64,000 bases of DNA from Collinsella aerofaciens (GCF_028207065.1 NZ_JAQLFP010000001.1:170056-234055), one strand, 5' to 3'; shown: positions 42,104 to 51,108, counted from the first letter of the stretch. The notes: generated by a model not told the origin, from the letters alone. A program made the numbers and translations.

Positions 42104-44126
42104 GCGCGGTCTCCTCTTCGATCTGGGTGGAAAGCTCCAGCCATTCGTCCTCGAGCTTGGGCAGCTCTTGCTTAAGGCCGTTATATTCCCCCAGCGCGGC
42201 GTTGAACTTGTCCTGATCGGCATAAAGCTCTTCACTTGCCATCAATTCCATAAGCTCGTCATAGCGGGCGCGCTTTTTGTCGAGCTCTGCCTCGATCTTC
42301 TTGAGCTGGTTGCGCACGCCCTTGAGCTTTTTGTTGAGCGCGGCGCGGGCCTGGGCCTCGGCGCGTTTTTGCTCTTTGGTCTTTTTGCCCTCGGCAGGCT
42401 TGGGGGCCGCGGCGGGGCTACTGGCCTGGACGGCGTTGGCGGCATTGTTGCTCTTGCTTGCCACCGGCGCGCTCTCCCCTGCCGCCTCAGCAGCGGCGCG
42501 GGCAGCGAGATCCTCGCGCTTGTAGAGGTAGTAGTCGTAGTCGCCGTCATAGACCGTGACCTTGCCGTCACGGATGTCGATCACGCGGTTGGCCACGGCG
42601 CGCACCAGGTGCTCGTCGTGGCTGATCAACACGATGGTGCCGGGGAAGTTTTGCAGGGCGTTCTCGAGCATGTCCACCGAGTCGATGTCCAGGTGGTTGG
42701 TGGGCTCGTCCAGGCATAGAAGCGCCTCGGGCGCCACGAGCATCTTGGCGAGCGCCAGGCGCGCTTTTTCGCCGCCGGAGAGGACGCGGACCTGCTTTTC
42801 GATTGCGTCATTGTCGCTAAACAGGAAGGCGCCCAGCAAGCTGCGCTGTTGCGGCACGGTCCACTTGGGCGTGACGGTGTCGATCTCTTGCAGGACGGTG
42901 TTCGATTCGGTCATGCCCTCGAGCGCGTGCTGGGCATAGTAGGCGACGCCCACGTTGGTGCCCAGGTCGCGGGTGCCGGAGGTAGGCGGCTCCAGGCCGG
43001 CGATGATCTTCATGAGCGTGGACTTGCCGGCGCCGTTGGGGCCGACGAGCGCCACGTGCTCGCCGCGGTAGAGCTTGAGGTCGATGTCGCTGTAGATGTG
43101 CTTGTCGCCGTAGGATTTGGAGACGCCCTCCAGGCCCACGACCATGTCGCCGGAGCGCGGCGGGTCGGGGAACTTAAAGTCGATGTGCTTGTGGCCCTCG
43201 GGCAGAATGACGAGCTCCTTTTTGATCTGCTCGATCTTGCGGATGCGCTCCTGCGCCTGGGCGGCCTTGGTGGGCTTGTAGCGGAACTTGTCGACGAAGA
43301 CCTGCATGTGGGCGATGTCGCGTTCCTGGGCGGCGCGCTTGGCGCGCATCTGCTCCAGGTTGTCCTCGCGCTGCTTGAGATAGCTGCTGTAGTTGCCGGT
43401 GTAGGTGGTCACGCGGCGGTTTTCGAGCGCGGCGACGTGGTCGACGCAGGCGTCCATGAAGGCGCGGTCGTGACTGACGATGAGCACGGCGCCGTCGTAG
43501 TTGGCGATAAAGCCGCGCAGCCACTGGACGCTCTCGAGGTCCAGGTGGTTGGTGGGCTCGTCCAGCAGCAGCAGGTCGGGGTGGCGCAGGAAGAGCTTTG
43601 CAAGCGCGATGCGCATCTGCCAGCCGCCCGAGAACTCGGAGCACGGGCGCTCAAAGTCGGTGACCTTAAAGCCAAGGCCGGACAGGATCTTGCGGGCGTT
43701 GCTCTCGAGCTCGTAGCCGCCCAGGTGCTCAAAGCGGTCCTGGACCTGGCCGTACTCGTTGAGGAGCGCGTCGACGTCTTTGCCCTTCTCGGAGAGCTCG
43801 GTGATCTGGGCCTGCAGCTCGTTGGCGCGCTCGCCCATGCGGCGAATTTCCTTGGCGGCGGCCATGACCTCGGCGAGGATGGTGGTGTCCTTTTGCTCCA
43901 GGTTGGTTTCCTGCTCTAGATAGCCCACCTGGCAGTCCTTGGCGTACTGGACCTGGCCAGAGTCGGGACTGTCGATGCCCATGATGATCTTAAGCATGGT
44001 GGTTTTGCCGGCGCCGTTGGGGCCCACGAGCGCGAAGCGCTCGCCGGGGTTGATCTGGAAGGACGCGCCGCTAAAGAGGACGCGTGCGCCGAAGCTTTTT
44101 TCGATCTTGTCGACCAGGAGGATCAT
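42090..44126 (-). CDS. ABC-F family ATPase
   Basis: A 678-residue soluble protein with two ABC ATPase domains and no membrane segment, of the class that acts on the ribosome E site. Both domains have Walker A (GPNGAGKTT and GPNGAGKST), LSGGE- or FSGGW-type signatures and Walker B with DEPTNHLD. The inter-domain linker carries many Arg and Lys residues, and a basic coiled coil ends the protein (about 590-678). It resembles the housekeeping Uup/YdiF type more than antibiotic-resistance factors, but resistance is not excluded. ATG 44126 follows AAAGGCGGC. Confidence 0.9.
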   Translation of the reverse strand: MILLVDKIEKSFGARVLFSGASFQINPGERFALVGPNGAGKTTMLKIIMGIDSPDSGQVQYAKDCQVGYLEQETNLEQKDTTILAEVMAAAKEIRRMGERANELQAQITELSEKGKDVDALLNEYGQVQDRFEHLGGYELESNARKILSGLGFKVTDFERPCSEFSGGWQMRIALAKLFLRHPDLLLLDEPTNHLDLESVQWLRGFIANYDGAVLIVSHDRAFMDACVDHVAALENRRVTTYTGNYSSYLKQREDNLEQMRAKRAAQERDIAHMQVFVDKFRYKPTKAAQAQERIRKIEQIKKELVILPEGHKHIDFKFPDPPRSGDMVVGLEGVSKSYGDKHIYSDIDLKLYRGEHVALVGPNGAGKSTLMKIIAGLEPPTSGTRDLGTNVGVAYYAQHALEGMTESNTVLQEIDTVTPKWTVPQQRSLLGAFLFSDNDAIEKQVRVLSGGEKARLALAKMLVAPEALLCLDEPTNHLDIDSVDMLENALQNFPGTIVLISHDEHLVRAVANRVIDIRDGKVTVYDGDYDYYLYKREDLAARAAAEAAGESAPVASKSNNAANAVQASSPAAAPKPAEGKKTKEQKRAEAQARAALNKKLKGVRNQLKKIEAELDKKRARYDELMELMASEELYADQDKFNAALGEYNGLKQELPKLEDEWLELSTQIEEETARELS

Positions 44127-44162
44127 GGTGCCGCCTTTGACCTTGTGTGCCAATATGAAAAA

Positions 44163-44186
44163 AGGCCCCAACTTGCGTTGGAGCCT
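44163..44186 (-). terminator. Terminator of tRNA-Ala copy 1
   Basis: On the minus strand AGGCTCCAAC-GCAA-GTTGGGGCCT forms a 10-bp stem with one wobble pair, followed by TTTTTTC. An identical sequence follows the second tRNA-Ala gene. Confidence 0.92.
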
Positions 44187-44201
44187 CATTCAATGCTCAG
44201 G

Positions 44202-44274
44202 TGGAGACGAGGGGGATCGAACCCCTGACCTCTTGACTGCCAGTCAAGCGCTCTCCCAGCTGAGCTACGCCCCC
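44202..44274 (-). tRNA. tRNA-Ala (GGC anticodon), copy 1
   Basis: A 73-nt cloverleaf with acceptor GGGGGCG/CGTCTCC (two G-U pairs), anticodon stem CTTGA/TCAAG and loop CTGGCAG (anticodon GGC). The 3' CCA is not encoded (ACC followed by T). It is an exact copy of the gene at 45180-45252. Confidence 0.95.
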
Positions 44275-44286
44275 GTGCGAAGAAGT

Positions 44287-44315
44287 ACTATACGGGAACT
44301 CGGACCACGATGCAA
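44287..44315 (-). promoter_or_regulatory. Promoter of tRNA-Ala copy 1
   Basis: On the minus strand TTGCAT (44315-44310) and TATAGT (44292-44287) are separated by 17 bp, 13 bp before the tRNA 5' end. Confidence 0.85.
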
Positions 44316-44514
44316 GGACATTTTTGGAAAAATTTTCGCGAGTGTCGGCGCGCACGGGACCGCGCCAGCCCGCGGGGCGCCTGGCCCCCGCACAGCCCGT
44401 ACGCCGGCCGACTTGGCGCGTGGAACACGACGCGCCCCGTTCAACAGGGTTTTCCGTGCGCCGCCAGTCCCATTATCGGGTCCGATTGCGAAGCGCCCCT
44501 CCCCAGCGCCTCAG

Positions 44515-44662
44515 AACCATGCCGGTTTACTACGATAAATCAGGAATGTCCAACCACGCACGCCTTTTCGTGCAACCGGCGGGCTACCTACCTGCGGTTT
44601 TGCAAACGGAGAACACACGGTGCTCGGGGGTCGCCGATTCGTCGTAGTAAACCGGCATGGTT
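44515..44662. repeat. TTTACTACG palindromic element, copy 1
   Basis: Perfect 21-bp terminal inverted repeats (44515-44535 and 44642-44662; core CCGGTTTACTACGA) bound a 106-nt interior containing GGCTACCTACCTGCGGTTTT. The outer flank TGGTTTTGAAATGGCA is shared with copy 2. There is no reading frame of note. It looks like a small non-autonomous repeat or a long structured RNA. Confidence 0.8.
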
Positions 44663-44893
44663 TTGAAATGGCATCAGGTTGATTTCACGCTGAAATGTCT
44701 TGAAGCCCTGAATTTAAGGCCTTAACTTTTTATAAAACACTTCTTATCTGCGACGGGCCTAGATTAGCTGTTGTTTAGCATCGAACTTGATCTTGCGTTG
44801 TGCGACTTGCTCGTGCATGGTAGTATTTCACGACGTGAAGCGAAGAAATTAGGCCTGAGTTGCCTTTGCTAGAATTGCATTCACCGTTCATAA

Positions 44894-44969
44894 GGGCTCT
44901 TGGCGCAACGGTCAGCGCAGGGGACTCATAATCCCTGGGTTCTGGGTTCGAATCCCGGAGGGCCCACCA
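44894..44969 (+). tRNA. tRNA with CAT anticodon, probably tRNA-Ile2
   Basis: A 76-nt cloverleaf with acceptor GGGCTCT/AGGGCCC, anticodon stem GGGGA/TCCCT and loop CTCATAA (anticodon CAT), T-loop GGTTCGAATCC and encoded CCA. The body resembles bacterial tRNA-Ile2, in which C34 becomes lysidine by TilS, more than elongator tRNA-Met. tilS is not in the window. Confidence 0.85.
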
Positions 44970-45140
44970 GAGTATTTCGAGGCTGGGCATTACGCCCGGT
45001 CTCTTTGTTATTGGCGCTGCAGACTAGGTTTGCTATCCAGAAACGTAAAGTTATTAACATTCATATTCGTAATTAACAATGGGTATGTCGCCAAGATGCT
45101 GCCCAGTCAACACATGGCGTAAATCGATAGATATGAAAAA

Positions 45141-45164
45141 AGGCCCCAACTTGCGTTGGAGCCT
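45141..45164 (-). terminator. Terminator of tRNA-Ala copy 2
   Basis: Identical to the 44163-44186 hairpin: a 10-bp stem with GCAA loop and a T tract on the minus strand. Confidence 0.92.
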
Positions 45165-45179
45165 CATTCAATGCTCGGG

Positions 45180-45252
45180 TGGAGACGAGGGGGATCGAAC
45201 CCCTGACCTCTTGACTGCCAGTCAAGCGCTCTCCCAGCTGAGCTACGCCCCC
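45180..45252 (-). tRNA. tRNA-Ala (GGC anticodon), copy 2
   Basis: Sequence identical to 44202-44274, 978 bp away and in the same orientation. Identity extends from the terminator (45131) through the promoter to about 45314, showing a recent segmental duplication or gene conversion. Confidence 0.95.
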
Positions 45253-45264
45253 GTGCGAGAAAGT

Positions 45265-45293
45265 ACTATACGGGAACTCCCCCGCCGATGCAA
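45265..45293 (-). promoter_or_regulatory. Promoter of tRNA-Ala copy 2
   Basis: TTGCAT (45293-45288) and TATAGT (45270-45265) on the minus strand with 17-bp spacing, the same as copy 1. Confidence 0.85.
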
Positions 45294-45516
45294 GGACAAT
45301 TTTGGAAAAGATTTTACGGTGCGTGGAACGGCGCGGGGCCGAAGGGACACACGATGCCCGAAATAGCCCGCGGGGCGCGCCCCAGGTGCCGCCGGCCAGA
45401 ACAAAGCAATCCGCGGTGCTTCCGCGGGAGGGTTTCGTCTGAGCCCCTCTCCGCGCCTTCGGGTCAATTTACTGAACCGTGCGCAGCTCGCGCCAGCTGG
45501 TCGCTTCATAAACGGA

Positions 45517-45650
45517 CCGGTTTACTACGACGATTCCCGGATTTCCGACCACACGCCTACATTCGCAAAACGGGCAGGCATTCTACCTGCGGTTTTACGA
45601 GCGACGAATTCGGTGCGCTCAGCTACCCCCAATCCAACGTAGTAAACCGG
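45517..45650. repeat. TTTACTACG palindromic element, copy 2
   Basis: Inverted termini CCGGTTTACTACG (45517-45529) and CGTAGTAAACCGG (45638-45650) pair perfectly over 13 bp. The interior aligns with copy 1 through several blocks, including ACCTGCGGTTTT, and the outer flank TGGTTTTAAAATGGCA is shared. It lies the same distance range (about 240-265 bp) from its tRNA-Ala as copy 1, so it may belong to the duplicated unit. Confidence 0.75.
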
Positions 45651-45717
45651 CGTGGTTTTAAAATGGCACTTAATTACTGCAGCATATAAAGTAGTAATAA
45701 TGCTCACTTGAACATTA

Positions 45718-46872
45718 TTACTTACCAATACCAAGCCAATTGCACAGAACGTTGGCTCGCAATCTGGTCTCAGCGCATCTCATCGCCTCGGTTTTTGGTT
45801 TGTAGCGCAACTCCAATCGCTCACACACACTGTGAATGATGGCATCAAGCTGATCGTGATCATTGAGCATGTCATGGGTTACAAGAAATACGTCGTATCC
45901 CATGCTTTGTAATGCTGTCATTCGTGCGGCATCGTGGTCCAGCACGGCGCCTGAACCATGGATAACCTCTCCCTGAAGTTCGATAATCACAGCTTTCATT
46001 ATTATTGGGTTTACGATGACGATATCGCCGTAACAGATTTTCTGACCTGCGATTTTTCGAGCTGAATTCGACAGCGGTGTTAAGTCGTTGACGTATATGT
46101 TTTTAAACTCCGCTCCGCCAGTACGCCTCGGAAGACTTAGCAACATGATTCCAGCAACTTCTAGCGGGGATGCCGCAATACCCATTACCTGCCGTGCGGC
46201 TTCGTAGAATTGTTTTCCCCACATCTCGCCCTTAACCTTCGCTGCAAATTTGTGCAGTTCTTCTATTTCAATAAGAGGCTTTCTCATCCAGAGCGATGTG
46301 CCTTTTCCGTTTGCTTTATTTCCGGATCCGTCATTCTGCTGCCCACTTTGATCATTCTCGCTGTCCTTCTGGCTCGCCCGAGCATAGACTCGCTTCCATG
46401 GGGCCTCGTCTTGGGTTTCATCTAGTTCAAAAAGACTTTCTGTGGTGTACTGCTCTTCTTCTGATTTTGCTTGCTCAAGTGCCATGTCGACCGCGGGCGA
46501 TGGTTTAAAAACCGAAAACCATCCGCAGAGCTCGTACATGGCCAGAACCAGGTCGCATGAAGAAACGCTTCGAGTCATGGTGAATAGCGTATGAAGAGGG
46601 TCTGTGACGCTAAAGCCCATGCCCGTGTCGATCGAGACCTTCTCTGTATAGGCGCTGTTCCATCGGATGGTCCGTCTTGTCTCGGAATGTAGGTTGCTTC
46701 GAGTTGATGCTGCTGTGATGACTGGGGTCTTGAGGACGTCGGTTACGAAAGGGGCTTGGGATAGAGCTCGCCAGCCTTCTTCGGAGTTGGGTAGGCGCGG
46801 GTAGAGGTCGCGCACCTGCGGTGGGCAGCGCCAATAGCGGAATGCGGTGTTTGCGCAGACGATTTCGTCCAT
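45718..46872 (-). CDS. Hypothetical protein with DUF559/Vsr-like C-terminal domain
   Basis: A 384-residue protein. The C-terminal part (about 295-365) has YGDIVIVNPIIMKAVIIELQG, then LDHDAARMTALQSMGYDVFLVTHDML. This resembles the Asp...Glu-x-x core and the D-x2-R-x3-L-x2-G-Y-x-V pattern of DUF559/Vsr PD-(D/E)XK nucleases, with Gln at the third catalytic position. The N-terminal part, ANTAFRYWRCPPQVRDLYP, is unrecognised. A low-complexity Ser/Gln/Asn linker lies near 165-190. ATG 46872 follows GGGGAGG. Nuclease activity is inference, and the changed motif may mean it is inactive. Confidence 0.6.
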   Translation of the reverse strand: MDEIVCANTAFRYWRCPPQVRDLYPRLPNSEEGWRALSQAPFVTDVLKTPVITAASTRSNLHSETRRTIRWNSAYTEKVSIDTGMGFSVTDPLHTLFTMTRSVSSCDLVLAMYELCGWFSVFKPSPAVDMALEQAKSEEEQYTTESLFELDETQDEAPWKRVYARASQKDSENDQSGQQNDGSGNKANGKGTSLWMRKPLIEIEELHKFAAKVKGEMWGKQFYEAARQVMGIAASPLEVAGIMLLSLPRRTGGAEFKNIYVNDLTPLSNSARKIAGQKICYGDIVIVNPIIMKAVIIELQGEVIHGSGAVLDHDAARMTALQSMGYDVFLVTHDMLNDHDQLDAIIHSVCERLELRYKPKTEAMRCAETRLRANVLCNWLGIGK

Positions 46873-47241
46873 TTGCGCCTCCCCTGGTATCGGCCGTAGA
46901 CCGTGCGGTTGTGGTCGTGGACGATTATCTACCGGGGCATCATGCGGGTAAGTACCGGAAGCTGACCAAACGCTGACCAAAAGCTTGACGCAATCCGTTG
47001 AAAAGCCGCCATAGGCATGAACGCGCTGGTACAAGCTGTGAGCCAGCGGTCTCTGTCTCCACAATTGCACATAGATTACGCAGGGAATTCAATGAATGAA
47101 CGCAGACGCATTTTGCAAAACGCGCAATGACGACACCTAAGGTGAACTGCGTAACATATAACGCCTTAGGTAACTTCGCTTCAATTTTGGTGTCAAAAAG
47201 AAAAAGGTCAGAGGCTTAACACCTCTGACCTGTGCTTTAGA
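46873..47241. other. Intergenic region upstream of the DUF559-like gene
   Basis: No gene is seen. Two tandem copies of TTTGGTCAGC lie at 46961-46982 on the minus strand, probably in the promoter of the downstream gene. A short inverted repeat (ACCTAAGG at 47135-47142 with CCTTAGGT at 47164-47171) and the palindrome TTTTGCAAAA at 47111-47120 are further possible control sites. Confidence 0.5.
47205..47231 (-). terminator. Terminator of tRNA-Val
   Basis: AGGTCAGAGG and CCTCTGACCT form a 10-bp stem with a 7-nt loop, followed on the minus strand by TTTTCTTTTTG. Confidence 0.92.
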
Positions 47242-47316
47242 TGGTGGGCGATACAAGATTCGAACTTGTGACCCCATCCGTGTGAAGGATATGCTCTACC
47301 CCTGAGCCAATCGCCC
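47242..47316 (-). tRNA. tRNA-Val (CAC anticodon)
   Basis: A 75-nt cloverleaf with acceptor GGGCGAT/ATCGCCC, anticodon loop TTCACAC (anticodon CAC), T-loop GTTCGAATC and encoded CCA. A promoter-like TTGGAA and TAGTAT pair lies just upstream. It marks the left side of the densest accessory region in the window. Confidence 0.95.
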
Positions 47317-47339
47317 GTCGCCTTTCGGCAAAAGAGATA

Positions 47340-47591
47340 CTAACATAGCCGCGCGAGGTTTTCCAAGAACTTTTTGCCCCCGATTTTAAATTCGTGCGCG
47401 TCAGCCGCGCCATGGCAAACGCCGTAACCACTAAAATCGCAGCTCAACACTGCTTTACAGCTTGAACCACGACGTCTCGGGGTGGCAGCTTCGTCGATCA
47501 AGGCGATGCTGTCCAGATCATCGGGTAAAGTACGGGGTGCTTTCGGCACGATAGGGTCGGTTGCGTCTGCTGTACAGTTGTCAAAAGTCAT
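47340..47591 (-). CDS. Possible small hypothetical protein
   Basis: An 83-codon frame beginning ATG 47591 with AAGGT just before it. The product is hydrophilic with several Cys residues and an Arg-rich centre. No family is recognised. It runs into the tRNA-Val promoter, which argues against it, and no other sign of coding was found in the 313-bp gap between tRNA-Val and the surface-protein gene. Confidence 0.25.
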   Translation of the reverse strand: MTFDNCTADATDPIVPKAPRTLPDDLDSIALIDEAATPRRRGSSCKAVLSCDFSGYGVCHGAADAHEFKIGGKKFLENLARLC

Positions 47592-47629
47592 ACCTTGTGG
47601 ATGTCCCTTTCTTCCAAATGGCAGCTATC

Positions 47630-48724
47630 TCAACAACGACATGCGGCAGCTAGAAGCATTGTACCAAGTAGGAAAAGCGTCACGGAAGCGGCGATCCAGT
47701 TGTTGTCGGCGGTCTTGGGGAGTGCCGCACTTGTCGCAGTGGCAGCCTTGGGCTTGGAGGCTTTGGCGACCGTGGTCTTGGTTACTGTCGTTGTTGTCTT
47801 GGTTGTCGCGGCCGCTGGTTTCAGCGCCGGATTTGTCGTGGGCCCTGTGGTGGGCTCTCCGGCAGCGGGGTTAGCATCGGCGGAAGGCTCGCCCGCCCCG
47901 CATCCAGGCACATCGCTCCCGTCGGTCTCCCCCGCCGGAGGCGTGGCGACATCGGGCTCAACCACCACATGCGGTGCCACTACCCCTGCAGCATCCATCA
48001 CGCCACTAGCACCAAAAGCCCCGCCAGCAGGCGTCACAAACCGTGCGGACACAAGCGACCCGCCCGTACACGCAGCGCCGCCGTCGGCACCGGCCGCATC
48101 AAGCCACGAGGCGTCAACGGAAAGCCGACAGCCGGCCGCACCATCGCCAAGGCCCGCATCTTGCAGATACACACCGTAGGCGCGCACGCCCGCTCCGGAC
48201 CCGGCGCCCGCGGCAACGATGCGCCCGCCGCCGCGCACGGCCATGTCGCCAGCGATCACGCCGGCGACCGCCTCGTCCGTAATATTGGCCACGTCTGCCC
48301 GGGCATCGACGGTGCATCCGTCCACCACGAGCGCCTGCGAAACGTGGATCCCGCACTGCGAGCCCGTCGCCGTCAGGGTCCCGGTGCCGCGAAGCGTCAG
48401 GCTGCCCCACACCTCCATGCCGCACAGCGTGATGTCCGCATCGGGCGCATGCGACTCCGTCACGGAGTTCTGCCCGGCAAGCGTCAGCACCAGGTCGCCG
48501 TCGGCGCCGATGGCCTCGCCCGCGTAGCCGTTGAGCTCCAGATGGTCGGCATCGGTCCAGGCCCAGCCGGGGCCCGACACGCCCGGCTCGTAGTATGTCG
48601 CGCCCGCGATGATGAGGCTCTCCGCGCCCGCAGCATAAGAAGGCCCGCCCAGCAAAACGCATAGGCAGGCCATGGCAACAATCGCAATGTAATGACGGCT
48701 GGTGTAGGACTCGGCAGCAAACAT
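47630..48724 (-). CDS. LPXTG-type cell-wall-anchored surface protein
   Basis: A 364-residue exported protein. It has a signal peptide (about 1-33, ending PSYAAGA) and a Gly/Ala/Asp-rich body of repeated beta-strand-like segments (about 35-250) with 'GxLxLTLxG'-type patterns suggestive of a right-handed beta-helix. A Pro/Thr/Lys-rich wall-spanning stretch (about 265-330) precedes the sorting signal LPKTA (about 335), a hydrophobic helix and a very short CRC tail. Sortase anchoring is expected; no sortase is in the window. ATG 48724 has GGAG upstream and gives a proper signal peptide, unlike ATG 48787. Confidence 0.78.
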   Translation of the reverse strand: MFAAESYTSRHYIAIVAMACLCVLLGGPSYAAGAESLIIAGATYYEPGVSGPGWAWTDADHLELNGYAGEAIGADGDLVLTLAGQNSVTESHAPDADITLCGMEVWGSLTLRGTGTLTATGSQCGIHVSQALVVDGCTVDARADVANITDEAVAGVIAGDMAVRGGGRIVAAGAGSGAGVRAYGVYLQDAGLGDGAAGCRLSVDASWLDAAGADGGAACTGGSLVSARFVTPAGGAFGASGVMDAAGVVAPHVVVEPDVATPPAGETDGSDVPGCGAGEPSADANPAAGEPTTGPTTNPALKPAAATTKTTTTVTKTTVAKASKPKAATATSAALPKTADNNWIAASVTLFLLGTMLLAAACRC

Positions 48725-49042
48725 ACCCGCTCCGATCTTCGCGGGAGCCAATAGAATATGCACCAGAAAATGCCCTGGTGGCAGCACTTATTAGTTTAGC
48801 GAGATCGATGCAGGAGCAAGGAGAAATCGCGTGGGCAACTCCCACAATTAGGTGTAAATCGTTTTGCCAGTCGGTGAAAGGAAGAATCGGCTTACAACCT
48901 CCGTTTCGATTCTTCAAAAGCGCAGGTAGCATCCTTCAAATTGACAGCATGATACTCCGAAGTGAATCTGAACTTGCGTCAAGACATCTCAAGCAATCTG
49001 AATTTCGTAATGTAGATGCGATGCAATAAGAACATATATTCG

Positions 49043-50251
49043 TTATGTTTGGGTGTTGATGATGGAGGGCTGCGTCGCGATTGAACTGCTCTTTCGGGCC
49101 TTCTCTACGAATTCGCTGATCCAAGATCTTGTTGTGTTCTTGAGGATCCGGATGTTTTCGGTCGCTTCAATGTCGATTTCCATCATTGCCCTGTCGGCGA
49201 TGTCGTCCGGCAATGTCGGCAAGCCACTGGGAGCAGTCTCCCTGTACTTCTTGGCAAACATGGATACGTATCTTTCGACAAAGAACTTTTTGTCGCTTAC
49301 GCTTAGCTTGGAGAAGTGGCTCATCAAATTGAAGCGGGAGAGGAGTTCTGCCGGGAAAGTTTCATTGATCTTCCCGAGGGGGCAGTTTGTCGTGAATACG
49401 ATGATGAACCCGCGGAGATCGTGCTCCATCCCTTGGGAGTCCGTGAACGATCCTGTCTCGAGGAGATCGAGGAAGAAGTTCCAGACGGCGGGTTCAGCTT
49501 TCTCGAACTCATCCACCAGGAGAATTCCGGCATCGGACGAGTCGATCTTCTTTCCCAGCTCGCCTTCTTCGCTTCCCATGTATCCTCTCGGGCTGCCAAT
49601 CAGGGAGTTTAGAGAGTCCTTGCTGCTGTAGTTCCCAAGATTGACTTTAGGGAGGGGCTGGCATGGCGCGATTGCCTCGCAGAGAATCTTGGCGACTTCT
49701 GTTTTCCCGACACCCGAAGGGCCAAGAAGGAGCAACGAGAATACCGGCTGCTCGTCGAGCGCGTTGAAGAGCCTGAAGCTGCGCGATCGGGATTCGAAGG
49801 AGCGTTTGAATTCGATCTGGCCTATGAGCTCGCTTTCGAGGGTGGTGAGGACCTGTTTGAATTCGAGTTCGTCGAGGGATACGAGTGTTCTCTTTACTCT
49901 TTTGTCCTTCTGGGCGTCCTTATCGATCTCGATGTCGCATTCTATAATGTCGTCGAACATGGTTCTCAATTGGTATGCTCCTTCGTTCACGGTTTTATCG
50001 TCTCCGATGAAGAGGGTGCCAAAGGGTAGCTGGTGGACGAGGAGCTCGAATTTCGATGCCAGCTGAAGATCGCCCGAGAGTAACCCCACAAGTGATGAAA
50101 CGTCCACGACGAGCTTTTTCTCGGAGAGGAGCTCGGAGATTTGGTCGCTTCCGTGTAGTTCGAGAAGCGACATCAACTTGAAGCCGCCGTCTCCGAGCTG
50201 GTCGATCAGGGCTTTATACTGGGATTTGTTGTATGTGACGAGTTTGCGCAT
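49043..50251 (-). CDS. Clp-like AAA+ ATPase of a putative two-gene system
   Basis: A 402-residue AAA+ protein of the ClpA/B (AAA_2) group with a single ATPase module. Walker A GPSGVGKT is at 177-184, Walker B ILLVDE at 243-248, sensor-1 Asn289 (FTTNC) and a candidate arginine finger Arg306 (LLSRF). The first 160 residues form an N-terminal domain I do not recognise; no Clp-N repeats and no ClpP-docking IGF/L loop are seen. It begins 11 bp after the DUF6414-like gene. The pairing and the accessory neighbourhood suggest defence or stress function; that is inference. Confidence 0.75.
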   Translation of the reverse strand: MRKLVTYNKSQYKALIDQLGDGGFKLMSLLELHGSDQISELLSEKKLVVDVSSLVGLLSGDLQLASKFELLVHQLPFGTLFIGDDKTVNEGAYQLRTMFDDIIECDIEIDKDAQKDKRVKRTLVSLDELEFKQVLTTLESELIGQIEFKRSFESRSRSFRLFNALDEQPVFSLLLLGPSGVGKTEVAKILCEAIAPCQPLPKVNLGNYSSKDSLNSLIGSPRGYMGSEEGELGKKIDSSDAGILLVDEFEKAEPAVWNFFLDLLETGSFTDSQGMEHDLRGFIIVFTTNCPLGKINETFPAELLSRFNLMSHFSKLSVSDKKFFVERYVSMFAKKYRETAPSGLPTLPDDIADRAMMEIDIEATENIRILKNTTRSWISEFVEKARKSSSIATQPSIINTQT

Positions 50252-50262
50252 GGCGTTGCCTA

Positions 50263-51108
50263 TCAAGCCTCGAAGGACACTGCCTGAATGACAGCAAGGA
50301 TGTCTATGTAATAGCCCTGTTCTACCCGATTGCCGCCGCCGGTCATGGCGGTGGGTGACGGGTTCTTTCCGCATATAACAATGTCGTTCTGCGGCGTGCG
50401 TTTCGGGTCGTCTGGCTGTTGGAAGTAATCGAGGGGGCTCTTCATCTGGGCCGGGGTGATTTTCCCTTTGCATATCCCGACGATGCCGACCTTTCCGATG
50501 AGCAGGTCGTCGATTGTGTACCCGCTTTCGAACATTTCTTCTCCATCGAGGGGAATCTTCGCGTACAGCGGCGTTCTTCTTCTTGCGCGGTTTCCTCTGA
50601 GCTTGAAGGCTGCGCCGTCTCCTATGAAGGATTGCATCATGTGGCCGATGTCGAGGTCTCCGGCATCGGAGACGGTGATTCCGTCGAAGGTCCCGCTCAT
50701 GATTGCCATGATGCCTCGAATCTCCTCCTCATTGATGAGCTCCAGCGAGACATCGCCGATGTATGCGAGGTCGCCTTCTGCAAGCGTTGTTCCGCTTTCG
50801 GGGGCTTTGCAATGCTCCATTATGTCGGCGAGCATCCGGCTATTTGTGTTCACGTATTCGAGGGTGTCCACGATCTTCTCTTGTTTTTCGTGCCTGACGC
50901 TTCCTTCGAGTTTTGCCCTGAGTTTCGTCAGAAAGGGAGGGTTGAGCTCCGCTTCGGCGTTCAATGATGCTCTCTTTGTCGTCCCGTTCTGGTTTTCCTT
51001 GGAGCTTGTAGTCTTGAGTTTGTTGTCCAGGAGCATCCTCGTCTCGAACACCTTCTGCTGATTCATGTAGTAGACGGTGAAGAGGCCTGGTATTTTATTT
51101 TCTGGCAT
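50263..51108 (-). CDS. Partner protein of the AAA+ ATPase, DUF6414-like
   Basis: A 281-residue soluble protein. The beginning (FTVYYMNQQKVFETRM), an N-terminal segment rich in Lys/Glu, then EKIVDTLEYVNTNSRMLADIMEHC and EGDLAYIGDVSLELINEEEIRGIM recall DUF6414 proteins, some of which sit in antiphage-type loci. I rate this family match as tentative. GGAGGAACT precedes its ATG. It is the first gene of a two-gene leftward operon with the AAA+ ATPase. Unlike its neighbours it shows no DNA-binding or nuclease motif. Confidence 0.6.
   Translation of the reverse strand: MPENKIPGLFTVYYMNQQKVFETRMLLDNKLKTTSSKENQNGTTKRASLNAEAELNPPFLTKLRAKLEGSVRHEKQEKIVDTLEYVNTNSRMLADIMEHCKAPESGTTLAEGDLAYIGDVSLELINEEEIRGIMAIMSGTFDGITVSDAGDLDIGHMMQSFIGDGAAFKLRGNRARRRTPLYAKIPLDGEEMFESGYTIDDLLIGKVGIVGICKGKITPAQMKSPLDYFQQPDDPKRTPQNDIVICGKNPSPTAMTGGGNRVEQGYYIDILAVIQAVSFEA

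Noticed and set aside
40628..42175. 515-codon open frame opposite scpA and the M50 gene
   Set aside because: Antisense shadow; composition is not protein-like and the minus-strand genes are well supported.
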